DNA of 64,000 nt from Candidatus Protochlamydia amoebophila UWE25. GTDB taxonomy: Bacteria > Chlamydiota > Chlamydiia > Chlamydiales > Parachlamydiaceae. The position numbers were made by a program, and so were the translations under genes. Location: NCBI RefSeq assembly GCF_000011565.2, contig NC_005861.2:62001-126000 (forward strand), in the 5' to 3' direction. The notes beneath the pieces are model-generated. The model was not told the origin of the DNA. It did not search any database and saw only the letters and a program-made list of their open reading frames with translations. The first letter of the stretch is position 1. Each line of letters starts with the position of its first letter. Positions 1 to 10,653 of the stretch are shown here, in pieces.

Positions 1-3000
1 GCGACCGTTGACAAAGCACCTGCGGCAAGAAAAGACCAGATGGGACCAACGCTTCCTTCTCCGTGAAGCTTGCCTCTACCAGAGAAACAAGCACTCATAA
101 AAACCAGTTCTGTACGAAGAGTCAGCGACGCAATTTCTTGTGCATGGAGATATCCTTGAATATGCTCTTCATCCGGAGCAAGCTTAAAAAGCCCTTCAAA
201 AACGGAATGAGGATCGAGTTTTTCTTCTGGCTTTGCGCCTGTTGACCCATGACAGGCAAGATGAATCCAACGCGCATCCACCATCCCTTCTAAAACACGC
301 TGGGCTGTGGCATTTTCTTGTAAAAGGGTTCTTTTCGGAGTTGTTGCAAGGAGAGGAGCAACAATTGCTTGAGCTTCTTTTTCCGCCAATGGTAATGCGT
401 CTTTTGAATGGGGTGTTGTAGGGTTACCAATGACGAGAGAATTTTCTGAAAAATTTTTAGGAATTTCATCCAATAATTTGAGTATTCCCATAGAAGGGGC
501 AATGGAGATGGGATGTTTTTCTATGAAATATTTTCCCCCTTTATCTAAAAAAGCAGCGAAGGGAATTTGAGCAAGAAATCCGTCAGGAATAATCGTCACG
601 ACCTGCTGAGGATCTTTGGGGAGATAGGATTCAAGTGGAGCAATGAGGGTTTCATACCAAAGAGAAAGGCGTTCTTTAAAAGATTGCAAAACAGCAGAGT
701 TTGTACTCTCATCTGGATCTCCTCGGGTTAGCTCATCTAGAAAAGTATACGTAGCGGAACTACGCGTTTTTTTCGGACGAATAAAAGGTCTTCTTTTAGC
801 AACTGTTGGCTCAACAATAAAAGGAAACTTTTTGAAAACCTGTGTTGATTCTTGGACCTCTTCTGTTAAAATTCCAATAGGAAGCTGCTGGCAGATGATT
901 TCGCCCTGCGGAGGAATAATCCAAGCAGTGATACAGTCTGTGCTTTTGGAAGCAAAAGAATAAACGATCAAGCAAGTGTTCAACTTGTGGGCAAGAGCTT
1001 GCATTTCTTGGACTGTGAGTCCTGAAGAGATTAAAGAGTCATCCTTTTGAAATTTAAATTTTTCTGTCAGAGCGGAGATCAAGGCATGTGAACGTCTAAA
1101 ATCTGTGATTTGCAAGGCGTCATCAGTTTTACCTTGTTTTAGAAAAAGTCTCTCCAAGCTTAAAAATGTCCCCGCTTGCTCTTCAAAAAAAGTAATCTGC
1201 CACTGGTTGTGTCTTTTAAGCTCTTGATGCAATACAGCATAAACAGCAATACTTTTGCGATAATTCTCCTCTGCTAACTTAAGATCAAATTTTTTATATA
1301 ATTCGGCTAAGTTATGGTATCCCATCGCTTCGTTAAGGCGATCTTCAGACTGTTGAGATAAACAAATACATTCTTCAATCCAGTCTATTGCCTTTTTTGT
1401 ATTTCCCATAGCATCATAGCATAGACCTAAGCCATAAAAGCTGTCTTTTTTTACTTTTGGATTATCAATCGTATTGGCTTTTTTATACAGCTCAAGTGCC
1501 TTAGGAAATCTACCGAGGAAAAAAAAAGCATGTCCCAAATTTACTAAAATTTTAGCTTGTATTAGGGCCTCTTCTGCTACTTCTAATGCTTTTCTATAAT
1601 ATTTTATGCCTTCAAGATAATTTTTATCATGGCAATATGCATTACCAAGATTACTATATGCTATTTCTAAAAACTGTGGAAAAAAAATTGATTTCTCATT
1701 AATCTCTAAAGCTTGCTTTTGATAATCAATTTCTCTTGGATAATCTCCAATAGTACCATAAATGCTTCCAACAGCTATTAACGCATTAAATTTATGCTCA
1801 AGTGCTTCTAAATTCTCTTCTTGAATTGATGGATGCTGAATTAGCTCTAAGATTTTTTCAGCCTGGGAAATAGCTTTTTTATATCGGCCAAAATCATTAA
1901 AAAAGCCAACCAAGTTTTCATGAATTCTTATTGCGAGAAACAAGTCGCTTTGGGGAAGAAATTCAAGTGCCTTGTAATAAGCCTGTTTAGCTTCCTTGTA
2001 CTGCTGGGCATTAGCATAAGCGCGACCGATCCCGGTGTAAATCCAGGCTTTTTCAGCATTATTTTCTGTCAAACTCAATGCAGCTTGAGAACATGAAAAC
2101 GCCTCATCATTTTTATTGATGTCAAGATAAGCGCCTGCAAGATCAGTAAGAATTTGACTTTTACTTTTAAGATCTTGTAGCGTTTCGGCAATAGTTTGAG
2201 CTTTACTATAAAAAGGAAGTGCGCAATCATCTTGTCCTTGCTTCACGTGAAGGGAGCCTATATATTTTGAATAAATGGATATTTTATAAGAATCGCCTAA
2301 TGCTTCCGCTATTCTCAGGGCTTCTTCGCTATAAGAAATAGCTTTTTGATATTGCCTAAGCAGTTGATTCCAGATTGAAAGTTGTTTATTAATCTGCATG
2401 ATTGGAGCAAGCCTTTCTTCCTTCATTTCTGAAAGTCCCTGTCCTAAAAGTTTTAAAAAAACTTCTGCATGGAAAATGGCGCGAGGGAAATCTCCTTGGT
2501 CGCTGCAAACTTTCATCATGATTTCTATAATCCTTAAAGTCATTTCTCCGCATTTATGAATGACAGATTTTTGTTCCTCAATTTTTTTTGCATCAGCTTC
2601 AGGTAAGGGCTCAAAAAGCCTTAAAACGGCCTTCTCTAAATTTTTTGGAATAAAACGACTAATTCTCTTATCGCTAGCCAATTGATCAAAACTGTCTTTC
2701 CAGCGCTCCATCTTACTTAGAATGGCGTTTTTATTTTGAATAAGGAGGTTAGCACAGTGATTGCCAAATTCGAGATAGGGGAGCAACCACAAGTGCTCTA
2801 AGATCCCTTGATAGATCGTGCAAATATCTTGTATAAAATTAATTTCATTGGATTCTAATTTTACTTCTATGATTTCACTAACGATTGCTTCAAGTTGAAT
2901 GAGGTGTTGAGCTTGATTGTGCTGAATATCATAATAAAATGTTTCCCAATCAAAGAGAAGCGTTACCTCTTGTCCTATCAAATTTTGTACTTCTTCGATC

Positions 3001-3227
3001 TCTAATTTTAGCATGCGACATAAACATTCACGCTTGGCACCAATATCTGTCAATTTGTTTACCTTTTCGATAACCAATTTTGCACTGAGAATGATATTCT
3101 CTTTGGAATTGGATTTTGTTTTATATACCTCAATTAAGCCTTTTACATAATCTAATAGGGATATTGTAGGAAGAAGAGGATAGTGAAGTTCGTAGGGAGT
3201 GCTAAATTTAACTGAATCTACATGCAT
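1..3227 (-). CDS. TPR-CHAT protease-like protein (copy 1), C-terminus cut by window edge
   Basis: The frame opens at ATG 3225-3227 (MHVDSVKFS) and is open to the left edge, giving 1,075 visible codons. By comparison with complete copies only about 65 C-terminal residues are missing. Order: a helical N-terminal domain (about residues 1-230), TPR-type helical repeats (about 240-700), then the CHAT domain. The dyad is visible: His in the ACHG motif (codon 249-251) and Cys in SACFSGRG (codon 86-88). CHAT is a caspase-like cysteine peptidase fold, known from separase-type and TPR-CHAT proteases; that this copy is catalytic is inferred from the intact dyad. The start is supported by AAGGA about 10 bases upstream and by the same MHVxSVKFS start in other copies. 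No signal peptide or membrane segment is seen. Substrate unknown. Confidence 0.9.
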   Translation of the reverse strand, partial: MHVDSVKFSTPYELHYPLLPTISLLDYVKGLIEVYKTKSNSKENIILSAKLVIEKVNKLTDIGAKRECLCRMLKLEIEEVQNLIGQEVTLLFDWETFYYDIQHNQAQHLIQLEAIVSEIIEVKLESNEINFIQDICTIYQGILEHLWLLPYLEFGNHCANLLIQNKNAILSKMERWKDSFDQLASDKRISRFIPKNLEKAVLRLFEPLPEADAKKIEEQKSVIHKCGEMTLRIIEIMMKVCSDQGDFPRAIFHAEVFLKLLGQGLSEMKEERLAPIMQINKQLSIWNQLLRQYQKAISYSEEALRIAEALGDSYKISIYSKYIGSLHVKQGQDDCALPFYSKAQTIAETLQDLKSKSQILTDLAGAYLDINKNDEAFSCSQAALSLTENNAEKAWIYTGIGRAYANAQQYKEAKQAYYKALEFLPQSDLFLAIRIHENLVGFFNDFGRYKKAISQAEKILELIQHPSIQEENLEALEHKFNALIAVGSIYGTIGDYPREIDYQKQALEINEKSIFFPQFLEIAYSNLGNAYCHDKNYLEGIKYYRKALEVAEEALIQAKILVNLGHAFFFLGRFPKALELYKKANTIDNPKVKKDSFYGLGLCYDAMGNTKKAIDWIEECICLSQQSEDRLNEAMGYHNLAELYKKFDLKLAEENYRKSIAVYAVLHQELKRHNQWQITFFEEQAGTFLSLERLFLKQGKTDDALQITDFRRSHALISALTEKFKFQKDDSLISSGLTVQEMQALAHKLNTCLIVYSFASKSTDCITAWIIPPQGEIICQQLPIGILTEEVQESTQVFKKFPFIVEPTVAKRRPFIRPKKTRSSATYTFLDELTRGDPDESTNSAVLQSFKERLSLWYETLIAPLESYLPKDPQQVVTIIPDGFLAQIPFAAFLDKGGKYFIEKHPISIAPSMGILKLLDEIPKNFSENSLVIGNPTTPHSKDALPLAEKEAQAIVAPLLATTPKRTLLQENATAQRVLEGMVDARWIHLACHGSTGAKPEEKLDPHSVFEGLFKLAPDEEHIQGYLHAQEIASLTLRTELVFMSACFSGRGKLHGEGSVGPIWSFLAAGALSTV

Positions 3228-3258
3228 AGCTCAATTCCTTAAAAAAATATTGAAAATA

Positions 3259-3286
3259 TTTTTATTTTGTTGAGAGAAATAGTCAA
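3259..3286 (-). promoter_or_regulatory. Putative promoter of TPR-CHAT copy 1 (conserved box)
   Basis: On the minus strand TTGACT (3281-3286), a 16-base spacer and TAAAAA (3259-3264) lie upstream of ATG 3227. The same two boxes with exactly 16 bases between them occur upstream of three other copies (15489, 40013, 51988) and, with TTGCTC, upstream of 33060. They resemble sigma-70 -35/-10 elements with a weak -10. Assignment is inference from conservation. Confidence 0.4.
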
Positions 3287-3316
3287 GTTTTAATTTGACT
3301 AACAGTTTTTAATTAT

Positions 3317-6300
3317 TTATTCATGTAGTCCCGATAAGAAAAAAGCTCCCCATAGATGAGGCTTTTCTCGTTTTTGCTCAATGGCCAACAGCATGGCTTT
3401 TTGCAAGGCTTGGGCCTTATTGAGTTTTTCCACTTCTATGCCTAAAAGATGGCGATAAAATATGTCGACCATCTGAAGGGTTAAATCACTATCCGGCAGA
3501 CGCCAATAAGTTGCGATTGTTGACAAAGCGCCTGCGGCAAGAAAGGACCAGACGGGACCAACGCTTCCTTCTCTGTGAAGCTTGCCTCTACCAGAGAAAC
3601 AAGCACTCATAAAAACCAGCTCTGTACGAAGAGTCAGCGACGCAATTTCTTGCGCATGGAGATAGCCATTAGAATTCTCTTGTTCGGGAGCTAGCTTAAA
3701 AAGCCCTTCAAAAACGGAATGGGAATCGATTTTTTCTTCGGGTTTTGTGCCTGTCGATCCATGACAGGCAAAATGAATCCAACGCGCATTTAACATCCCC
3801 TCTAAAACGCGCTGCGCAGTAGCGCTGTCTTGTAAAAGAATTTTTTCCGGAGTTGTTTTAAGCAGAGGAGCGACAATCGTTTGAGCTTCTTTTTCCGCCA
3901 ATGGTAATGAGTCTTTTGATTGAGGTGTTGTAGGATTACCAATCACGAGAGAGCTTTTTGAGAAATCTTTAGGAATTTCGTCTAATAATTTGAGTATTCC
4001 TATGGAAGGAGCAATGGAAATGGGATGCTTTTCAATCAAATAGGTTCCCTCTTTATCTAAAAAAGCAGCGAAGGGAATTTGAGCGAGAAATCCGTCGGGA
4101 ATAATGGTGACGACTTGCTGGGGATCTTTGGGGAGATAGGATTCAAGCGGAGCAATGAGAGCTTCATACCACAGAGAAAGGCGTTCTTTAAAAGATTGCA
4201 AAACAGCAGGGTTTGTACTCTCATTGGAATCCCCTCGGGTTAGCTCATCTAAAAAAGCATACGTAAGCGAACTACGAGTTCTTTGTTGACGAAGAAAAGG
4301 TCTTCTTTTAGCAACCGTTGGTTCAACAATAAAAGGAAACGTTTGAAAAACGTAAGTTGTTTCTTTAATCTCTTCTGTCAAATTGCCAAGAGATAGTTGT
4401 TGGCAGATTATTTCCCCTTGAGAAGGAATAACCCAAACAATGATATTGTCCCTATTCTCGAAAGAAAACGAATAAAGGATAAAGCACGTATTCATCTTAT
4501 GGGCAAAAGCTTGCATTTCTTGGGCTGTGACTCCAGAAGACAATGAATCGTTCTTTTGAAATTGAAATTTTTTTGTAAGGGCGGAAACCAAAGCACGCGA
4601 GCGTCTAAAATCTGCGAGCTGTAAAGCCTCTTCGTTTTTAGCCTGTTCTAATAAAAGGCTCTCCAGGCTTAAAAGGGAGATTGCCTGCTCTTCAAAAAAG
4701 GTAATCTGCCAGTGACTATAATTTTTAAATTCTTGATGTAATAAAGCATAAATATCGATACTTTTTCGAAAATTCTTTTCTGCTAGCTTAACATCAGATT
4801 TTCTATATAATGTTCCTAAGTTTTGATAGCCTGCTCCTTCGCCGCGACGATTTTCTGATTGTTGAGATAAACAAATAAAATTTTTAAAGGTTTGAATTGC
4901 CTTTTTTTCGTTTCCTATAGCAGCATAGCATAGACCTAAGCCATTGAGGCGGCTTGCTTTTACTGTTAGACTATCGCTTATTTCATTAGCTCTTTTATAC
5001 TGTTCAATTGCCTTAGGATACATACCGCATTTATAAAAAATATTTCCCAAATTTGTTAAAATCTTAGCTCGTGTAATGGGCCCTTTTGCTATTTTTAATG
5101 CTTTGATATAGTATTCTATGCTTTCAGAATACTTTTTCACATGACTATATGCACTGCCGAGATTGCTATATGCTATTTCCAAGATACCCAGGAAGGAGGG
5201 ATTTAATTTCTTAGAGATTTTTAAAGCTTGCGTAAGATAATCAATTTCCGTTTCATAATCTCCTATAGTACCATAGAAATTTCCAATATCTGTTAATCCG
5301 TGGAATTTACTATCCAATGCTTCCAAGGTATCTAATTGAACTGACGGATGTTTTGTTAGCTCTAACGTTTTTTCAGCATGAAAAATAGCTGCTTCATATC
5401 GTCCCCAATCATTAAAAAATGCAGTTAAATCCCCATGGATTTTTATTGCAAGAAGAAGGTCTTCTTGTGGAAGGAACTTAAGCGCCTTTTGATAGGATTC
5501 TTTAGCTGACTGGTAACGTTGGGCATGAGCCTGGGCGCGACCTATCTTCGTGTATATCAAGGCTTTTTCAGACTTATTTTCTGTTAAATTTAATGCATCT
5601 TGATAGCACCGAATTGCATCTACATTTTTATTGAGGGAAAGATAAGCTTCCGCAAGATTAGCAAGAATCTGGCTTTCACTTTTAGAGTCTTTTAAAATTT
5701 GTGTTGCAGATCTAGCTTCTGTAAAAAAAGAAAGGGCGAGCTCGCCTTGTCCTTGCTTGAAGTAAAGGAAGCCTAAGTCCTTTGAATAAATAAATACTTT
5801 ATAAGTATCGCCTGACTCTCGCGCTATTTTCAATGCTTCTGTGCTATAAAAAATAGTCCTTTCATACTGCCCAAGAAGTTGATTCCAGATTGAAAGTTTT
5901 TCATTAATCAGCATGATTGAAATAAGCAAATTTTTGTTTTGGAGCATTTTCGGAAGTTTTTTTCTTAGAATTTTTAAAAGAGTTTCTGCATAGAGGATAG
6001 CCCGATAAAAATCCTTTTCGTCGCTATAAATTTTTGCCATGATTGCTAAAAAGTCTGAAGTTATTTGCTTGCTTTTGTTAATGACAGATTTTTGTCTATC
6101 TATGTCTTTTGCAACGGCTTCAGGTAAGCGTTGGAAAAGCCTTAAAACAGCCTTTTCTAAATTTTTTGGAATAAACGATTCAATTTTCTCCTCGTTAGCC
6201 AATTGATCAAGGCCATCTTTCCATCGTTCCATATGGCTTAGAATGAAATTTTTATTTTGGGCAAGTAGATTAAAGCAGTAATTGTTAGATTCAAAATAGG

Positions 6301-6748
6301 GAAGTAACCACAGGTGCTCTAGGATGTCTTGATAGATCATGCAGATAGGAAATAGAAAATTAAGTTCATTTAAGCTTAACTTTGATGCGATAATCTCACT
6401 GGTGATTTCTTCAAGTTGAATTAACTGTTGAGCTTGATCATGCTGAATATCATACAAAAACGTTCTAAGATCGAAAAGGGGCTTCGCTTCTTCTACTATC
6501 AAATTTTGTATCTCCTCCCTCTCTATTTTTAGCAGACGACATAAGCATTCGCGCTTAATACTAATATCTTCTAATTGACTGATCTCTTCAAGGAGCCATT
6601 TGGCACTAAGGATTATATTTTCTTCGGTAGTAAATTTTGTGTTATAGGCTTCAATCAATCTTTTGACATGATCTGAAGGAGATATTTCTGAAATTTGGAA
6701 AGAAAGTAAATTGAACCAAGTATTGGATTCAAGAGACCCTACATTCAT
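3317..6748 (-). CDS. TPR-CHAT protease-like protein (copy 2)
   Basis: 1,143 residues, ATG start (MNVGSLES, N-terminal group B). Residues about 1-230 are the family's helical N-terminal domain, including the near-invariant block IPKNLEKAVLRLF. TPR-type repeats run to about 700. FRRSRALVSAL joins them to the CHAT domain (about 745-1143). The expected catalytic His is near residue 996 (FACHG) and the Cys near 1050 (SACFSG), so the enzyme looks intact. A lysine/arginine-rich insert (AKRRPFLRQQRTRSS) inside CHAT is typical of this family. It is followed on the strand by copy 1 after about 90 bases. Soluble; no signal peptide. Role in the cell not determinable from sequence; a host-directed or self-directed protease is inferred only from the fold. 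Confidence 0.93.
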   Translation of the reverse strand: MNVGSLESNTWFNLLSFQISEISPSDHVKRLIEAYNTKFTTEENIILSAKWLLEEISQLEDISIKRECLCRLLKIEREEIQNLIVEEAKPLFDLRTFLYDIQHDQAQQLIQLEEITSEIIASKLSLNELNFLFPICMIYQDILEHLWLLPYFESNNYCFNLLAQNKNFILSHMERWKDGLDQLANEEKIESFIPKNLEKAVLRLFQRLPEAVAKDIDRQKSVINKSKQITSDFLAIMAKIYSDEKDFYRAILYAETLLKILRKKLPKMLQNKNLLISIMLINEKLSIWNQLLGQYERTIFYSTEALKIARESGDTYKVFIYSKDLGFLYFKQGQGELALSFFTEARSATQILKDSKSESQILANLAEAYLSLNKNVDAIRCYQDALNLTENKSEKALIYTKIGRAQAHAQRYQSAKESYQKALKFLPQEDLLLAIKIHGDLTAFFNDWGRYEAAIFHAEKTLELTKHPSVQLDTLEALDSKFHGLTDIGNFYGTIGDYETEIDYLTQALKISKKLNPSFLGILEIAYSNLGSAYSHVKKYSESIEYYIKALKIAKGPITRAKILTNLGNIFYKCGMYPKAIEQYKRANEISDSLTVKASRLNGLGLCYAAIGNEKKAIQTFKNFICLSQQSENRRGEGAGYQNLGTLYRKSDVKLAEKNFRKSIDIYALLHQEFKNYSHWQITFFEEQAISLLSLESLLLEQAKNEEALQLADFRRSRALVSALTKKFQFQKNDSLSSGVTAQEMQAFAHKMNTCFILYSFSFENRDNIIVWVIPSQGEIICQQLSLGNLTEEIKETTYVFQTFPFIVEPTVAKRRPFLRQQRTRSSLTYAFLDELTRGDSNESTNPAVLQSFKERLSLWYEALIAPLESYLPKDPQQVVTIIPDGFLAQIPFAAFLDKEGTYLIEKHPISIAPSIGILKLLDEIPKDFSKSSLVIGNPTTPQSKDSLPLAEKEAQTIVAPLLKTTPEKILLQDSATAQRVLEGMLNARWIHFACHGSTGTKPEEKIDSHSVFEGLFKLAPEQENSNGYLHAQEIASLTLRTELVFMSACFSGRGKLHREGSVGPVWSFLAAGALSTIATYWRLPDSDLTLQMVDIFYRHLLGIEVEKLNKAQALQKAMLLAIEQKREKPHLWGAFFLSGLHE

Positions 6749-6834
6749 AGCTCAAATTCTTAGATTGATAAATTAGTAAAACTATTTTTATAAAAAAATA
6801 AACAAACTATAAATAACTAACAATTTTTAAATAT

Positions 6835-9800
6835 TTATTCGTGTAGTCCCGATAAGAAAAAAGCTCCCCATAAGTGAGGCTTTTCTCGTTTTTGCTCAAT
6901 AGCCATTACCATAGCTTTTTGCAGGGCTTGGGCTTTATTTAGTTTTTCCAACCCTATGCCCAAAAGGTGGCGATAAAATGTGTCGACCATCTGAAGGGTT
7001 AGAACACTATCTCGTAGTTCACAATAAGTCGCGACAGTTGACAACGCTCCGGCTGCGAGAAAGGACCAGATAGGACCGACGCTTCCTTCTCCGTGAAGCT
7101 TGCCTCTACCAGAAAAGCAAGTACTCATAAAAACCAGCTCTGTACGAAGAGTCAGCGCCGCAATTTCTTGCGCATGGAGATACCCTTGAATATGCTCTTC
7201 ATCGGGAGCAAGCTTGAAAAGCCCTTCGAAAACGGAATGAGGATCAAGCTTTTCTTCTGGCTTTGTGCCTGTCGAGCCATGACAAGCAAGATGAATCCAA
7301 TGCGCATCTTTCATCCCCTCCAAAACGCGCTGGGCTGTGGCGCTGTCTTGTAAGAGAGTTCTTTCCGAAGTTGTTTTAAGCAGGGGAGCGACAATGGTTT
7401 GAGCTTCTTTTTCCGCAAATGGTAACGTGTCTTTTGACTGAGGTGTTCTGGGATTACCAATCACGAGAGAGCTTTTTGAGAAAACTTTAGGAATTTGATC
7501 CAATAATTTGAGTATTCCTATGGAAGGAGCAATGGAAATCGGATGTTTTTCAATCAAATAGGTTCCCTCTTTATCTAAAAAAGCAGCGAAGGGAATTTGA
7601 GCGAGAAATCCGTCAGGAATAATGGTGACGACCTGCTGGGAATCTTTGGGGAGATAGGATTCAAGTGGAGCAATGAGGGTTTCATACCAAAGAGAAAGGC
7701 GTTCTTTAAAAGATTCTAGAATGGCAGGGTCTGGATTCTCTTCATCCTCGCCTCCCCGGGTCAACTCATCCAATAAATCATGGGTGGTAGAGCTGCGAGT
7801 TTTTTTCGGAGGACGAAAAGTTCTTCTTTTAGCAACTGTTGGTTCAACAATAAAAGGGAATGATTTGAAAACCTGCGTTGCTTCTTTGGCCTCTTTTGTC
7901 AAAATTCCAAGAGGAAGCTGCTGGAAGGTTATTTTGCCCTGCGGAGGAATAATCCAAGCTGTGATACTATCCTTGCTTTTGGAAGCAAAAGAATAAACAA
8001 TAAAACAAGTCTTCATCTTATGGGCAAGAGCTTGCATTTCTTGGGCTGTGAGTCCAGAAGAGATTAAAGAATCAACCTTTTGAAATTGGAATTTCTCTGT
8101 CAAAGAGGATACTAAGGCACGGGAGCGCCTAAAATCTGTAACCTGCAGAGCTTCCTCAATTCTCTTCTGCTTTAAGAGAAGGCTCTCCAATCTTAAGAGT
8201 GGCAGCACTTGCAATTCAAAAAAGGTTATTTGCGAGTGACTATAATTTTTAAGCTCGTGGTGTAACAAAGCATAAATTTCGATACTTTTGCGATAATTCT
8301 CTTCTGCTAGCTCAAGATCAGTCTTCCTATATACTTCTCCTAAATTATGATACCCTTGCGCTTCGCTAAGGCGATCTTTTGATGATTGAGATAAGCAAAT
8401 AGATTTTTCAATGCATTGAATTGCCTGCTCTTTGTTTCCTAACGCTCGATAGCATAGACCTAAGCCATTAAAGCTGTATTTTTTTATTTCTTGATTATCG
8501 ATGATCGCATTGGCTTCTTTATAATATCTAATTGCTTCATCGAATTCACCGAAGTAATAAAAAGCTCGTGCTACATTTACTAAAATTTTGGCTCGCTTAG
8601 GAGTCTCTACTATTATTTCTAATGCTTTGATATAGTAGCTTATGCCCTCAGGATAATTTTCCATATGACAGTATGCACTACCTAAATTGGTATATGCTAT
8701 TCCCAAAAAAACTGAAGAAAAATATACTTTCTTAGCAATCTCTAAAGCTTGCATTTTATATTCAAGTTCTTTTTTGTAATCTCCAATAGCACCATAAATG
8801 CTTCCAACAGCTGTTAACGCATTAAATTTATGCACAAGTACTTCCGAATTCTCTTCTTGAAATAACGGATGTCGGATTAGCTCTAAGATTTTTTCGGCCT
8901 GCGAAATAGCTTTTTCATATCGGCTAAAATCATTAAATAAGGCGGCTAAGTTTTCATGAATTTTTATTCCGAGGAACAAGTTGTCTTGGGGAAGAAATTC
9001 AAGTGCCTTGTGATATGCTTCTTTAGCTGGTTGATAGCGTTGAGCGTTAGCATGGGCTTGGCCTATTCCAATGTAGATTAGGGCTTGTTCGGATCTCCCT
9101 TCTGTCAGATTTAAGGCATCTTGATAACTTTGAATTGCCTCTTCATTTTTATCAATGACAAGATAAGCGTCTGCAAGATCGACAAGAACTTGGCTTTCAC
9201 TTTTAGGATCTTGTAGCTTTATGGTGATAGTTTGAGCTTTTCTATAAAAATGAAGTGCGAGCTCGCTTTGTCCTTGCTCCATGTGAAGGGAGCCTATCTT
9301 CTTTAAACAAATGATCATCGCATAAGGATCACCCAACACGTACGCTATTTTTAATACCATTTCGCTGTGAGAAATAGCCCTTGGATACTGCCTAAGGATT
9401 TGATTCCAGACTGCAAGTTTTCCATGTATCTGCATGACTTTAATAAGCTCTTCTCTATTTTGGAACGTTTCCGGAAATTCCTTCGTTAAAATTTTCAAAA
9501 TAATCGTTGTGTGGAAGATAGCGCGAGGATAATCTCCTTGACTTCCGTAAAAATTTGCTATGATTTCTAAAATCCTTGAAGTTATTTCTCCGCTTTTATG
9601 AATAACAGATTTTTGCTCCTCAATTTCTTTTGCAACATCTTCAGGTAAGGGTTCGAAAAGCCTTAAAACAGCCTTTTCTAAATTTTTTGGAATAAAATGA
9701 TTAATTTTTTCCTCGCTAGCCAATTGATCAAGGCTGTCTTTCCAGCGCTCCATATGACTTAGAATAGCGTCTTTATTTTGGATAATTAAGTGAGAACAGT

Positions 9801-10272
9801 GGTTACCAAATTCAAAATAGGGAAGCAACCAGAGGTACTCTAGGATGTCTTGGTATATCATGCAAGTAGGAAACAGAAAATTAAGCTGATTTAAGTTTAA
9901 TTTAGCTTCAATGATTTCACTGAGGATTCCTTCAAGTTGAATTAATTGTAGAGCTTGGTCATGCTGAATGTCATAGAAAAACGTTCTAAAATCAAACAAA
10001 AGCGCTACCTCTTCTACTATCAAATACTGTATTTCTGCAATCTCCAATGTTAGTAGTCGGCAAAAACATTCCCGCTTAACACCAATATCTTCCAATTGAA
10101 CGATCTCTTCAATGCGCAATTTTGCATATGTAATTATATTCTCTTCTGTCTTGGATTTTGTTTTATAAGCCTCAATTAAACCTTTTACATGATCTAATGT
10201 GGATATGATTGGCGAATTTTGAAAAGAAAGAGAATTATACTGACTACTGGATTCAATCGATCTTACATTCAT
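6835..10272 (-). CDS. TPR-CHAT protease-like protein (copy 3)
   Basis: 1,145 residues, ATG start (MNVRSIES, group B N-terminus). Same layout as copy 2: helical N-terminal domain, TPR-type repeats to about 700, CHAT to the end. The dyad is His near 998 (LACHG) and Cys near 1052. This copy carries the STCFSG form of the Cys motif followed by TYCELRDS, where most copies read SACFSG and TYWRLPDS, so its CHAT end belongs to a second subtype. The 86-base gap to copy 2 lacks the TTGACT box found before other copies, so cotranscription is possible. A degenerate form of the box (TTGATT, spacer only 12) lies upstream of its own start. Confidence 0.93.
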   Translation of the reverse strand: MNVRSIESSSQYNSLSFQNSPIISTLDHVKGLIEAYKTKSKTEENIITYAKLRIEEIVQLEDIGVKRECFCRLLTLEIAEIQYLIVEEVALLFDFRTFFYDIQHDQALQLIQLEGILSEIIEAKLNLNQLNFLFPTCMIYQDILEYLWLLPYFEFGNHCSHLIIQNKDAILSHMERWKDSLDQLASEEKINHFIPKNLEKAVLRLFEPLPEDVAKEIEEQKSVIHKSGEITSRILEIIANFYGSQGDYPRAIFHTTIILKILTKEFPETFQNREELIKVMQIHGKLAVWNQILRQYPRAISHSEMVLKIAYVLGDPYAMIICLKKIGSLHMEQGQSELALHFYRKAQTITIKLQDPKSESQVLVDLADAYLVIDKNEEAIQSYQDALNLTEGRSEQALIYIGIGQAHANAQRYQPAKEAYHKALEFLPQDNLFLGIKIHENLAALFNDFSRYEKAISQAEKILELIRHPLFQEENSEVLVHKFNALTAVGSIYGAIGDYKKELEYKMQALEIAKKVYFSSVFLGIAYTNLGSAYCHMENYPEGISYYIKALEIIVETPKRAKILVNVARAFYYFGEFDEAIRYYKEANAIIDNQEIKKYSFNGLGLCYRALGNKEQAIQCIEKSICLSQSSKDRLSEAQGYHNLGEVYRKTDLELAEENYRKSIEIYALLHHELKNYSHSQITFFELQVLPLLRLESLLLKQKRIEEALQVTDFRRSRALVSSLTEKFQFQKVDSLISSGLTAQEMQALAHKMKTCFIVYSFASKSKDSITAWIIPPQGKITFQQLPLGILTKEAKEATQVFKSFPFIVEPTVAKRRTFRPPKKTRSSTTHDLLDELTRGGEDEENPDPAILESFKERLSLWYETLIAPLESYLPKDSQQVVTIIPDGFLAQIPFAAFLDKEGTYLIEKHPISIAPSIGILKLLDQIPKVFSKSSLVIGNPRTPQSKDTLPFAEKEAQTIVAPLLKTTSERTLLQDSATAQRVLEGMKDAHWIHLACHGSTGTKPEEKLDPHSVFEGLFKLAPDEEHIQGYLHAQEIAALTLRTELVFMSTCFSGRGKLHGEGSVGPIWSFLAAGALSTVATYCELRDSVLTLQMVDTFYRHLLGIGLEKLNKAQALQKAMVMAIEQKREKPHLWGAFFLSGLHE

Positions 10273-10653
10273 AACTCAACTCATTAGATATATAAAATGT
10301 TAAAAATATTTTTATTAAAGATAAATAATCAATGTACAATTTGAACAGCAAAATCTACCAAACTTTTTTCTCGTATAGCTAATTATTTAGATAGAGAAAG
10401 CTCTGAATATTTTTCTTGGATGAAGCTAGAGCATTGTCACTGGTATTAGAGAAGTTTAGTTAGATAAAAACTTGGTAAATCAATTACCAAATTTGTTGAA
10501 TAGATAATGCTAAAAGTTATACACAGGCAGATTGTTTAAGTTTATAAACCTATTTTTTCCACCCTTTTTCAATCCTTTTGCTTCTCAGAAATAACCACTT
10601 TAGCTATTCCCTCGAAGCAAAAGACAAAGTCTCAGGCAAATCTTTTCTAATTA
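10273..10653. repeat. Duplicated spacer A (left copy), between coiled-coil gene and TPR-CHAT
   Basis: A gene-free 381-base stretch clearly homologous to 40014-40364, which lies in the same position between the second coiled-coil gene and its neighbouring TPR-CHAT gene. Shared landmarks are the ATCAATGTACAA block, a TTGGTAAAT...CAAATTTG block and CCTTTTGCTTCTCAGAAATAAC near the coiled-coil end. It contains a small inverted repeat, TTGGTAA (10472-10478) with TTACCAA (10484-10490), intact here and degenerate in the other copy. The last 30 bases before 10654 resemble coding sequence of the coiled-coil gene's 3' side. No ORF of note. Confidence 0.75.

Noticed and set aside
7673-7996. Plus-strand ORFs of 60-110 aa recurring opposite the CHAT domain (also near 643, 16422, 20200, 42588)
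   Set aside because: They recur only because the CHAT DNA is conserved; no ribosome sites, and the minus-strand domain is unambiguous.
10472-10490. TTGGTAA/TTACCAA inverted repeat as a terminator
   Set aside because: Short stem, far from the preceding stop, no poly-U tail, and degenerate in the duplicated spacer.
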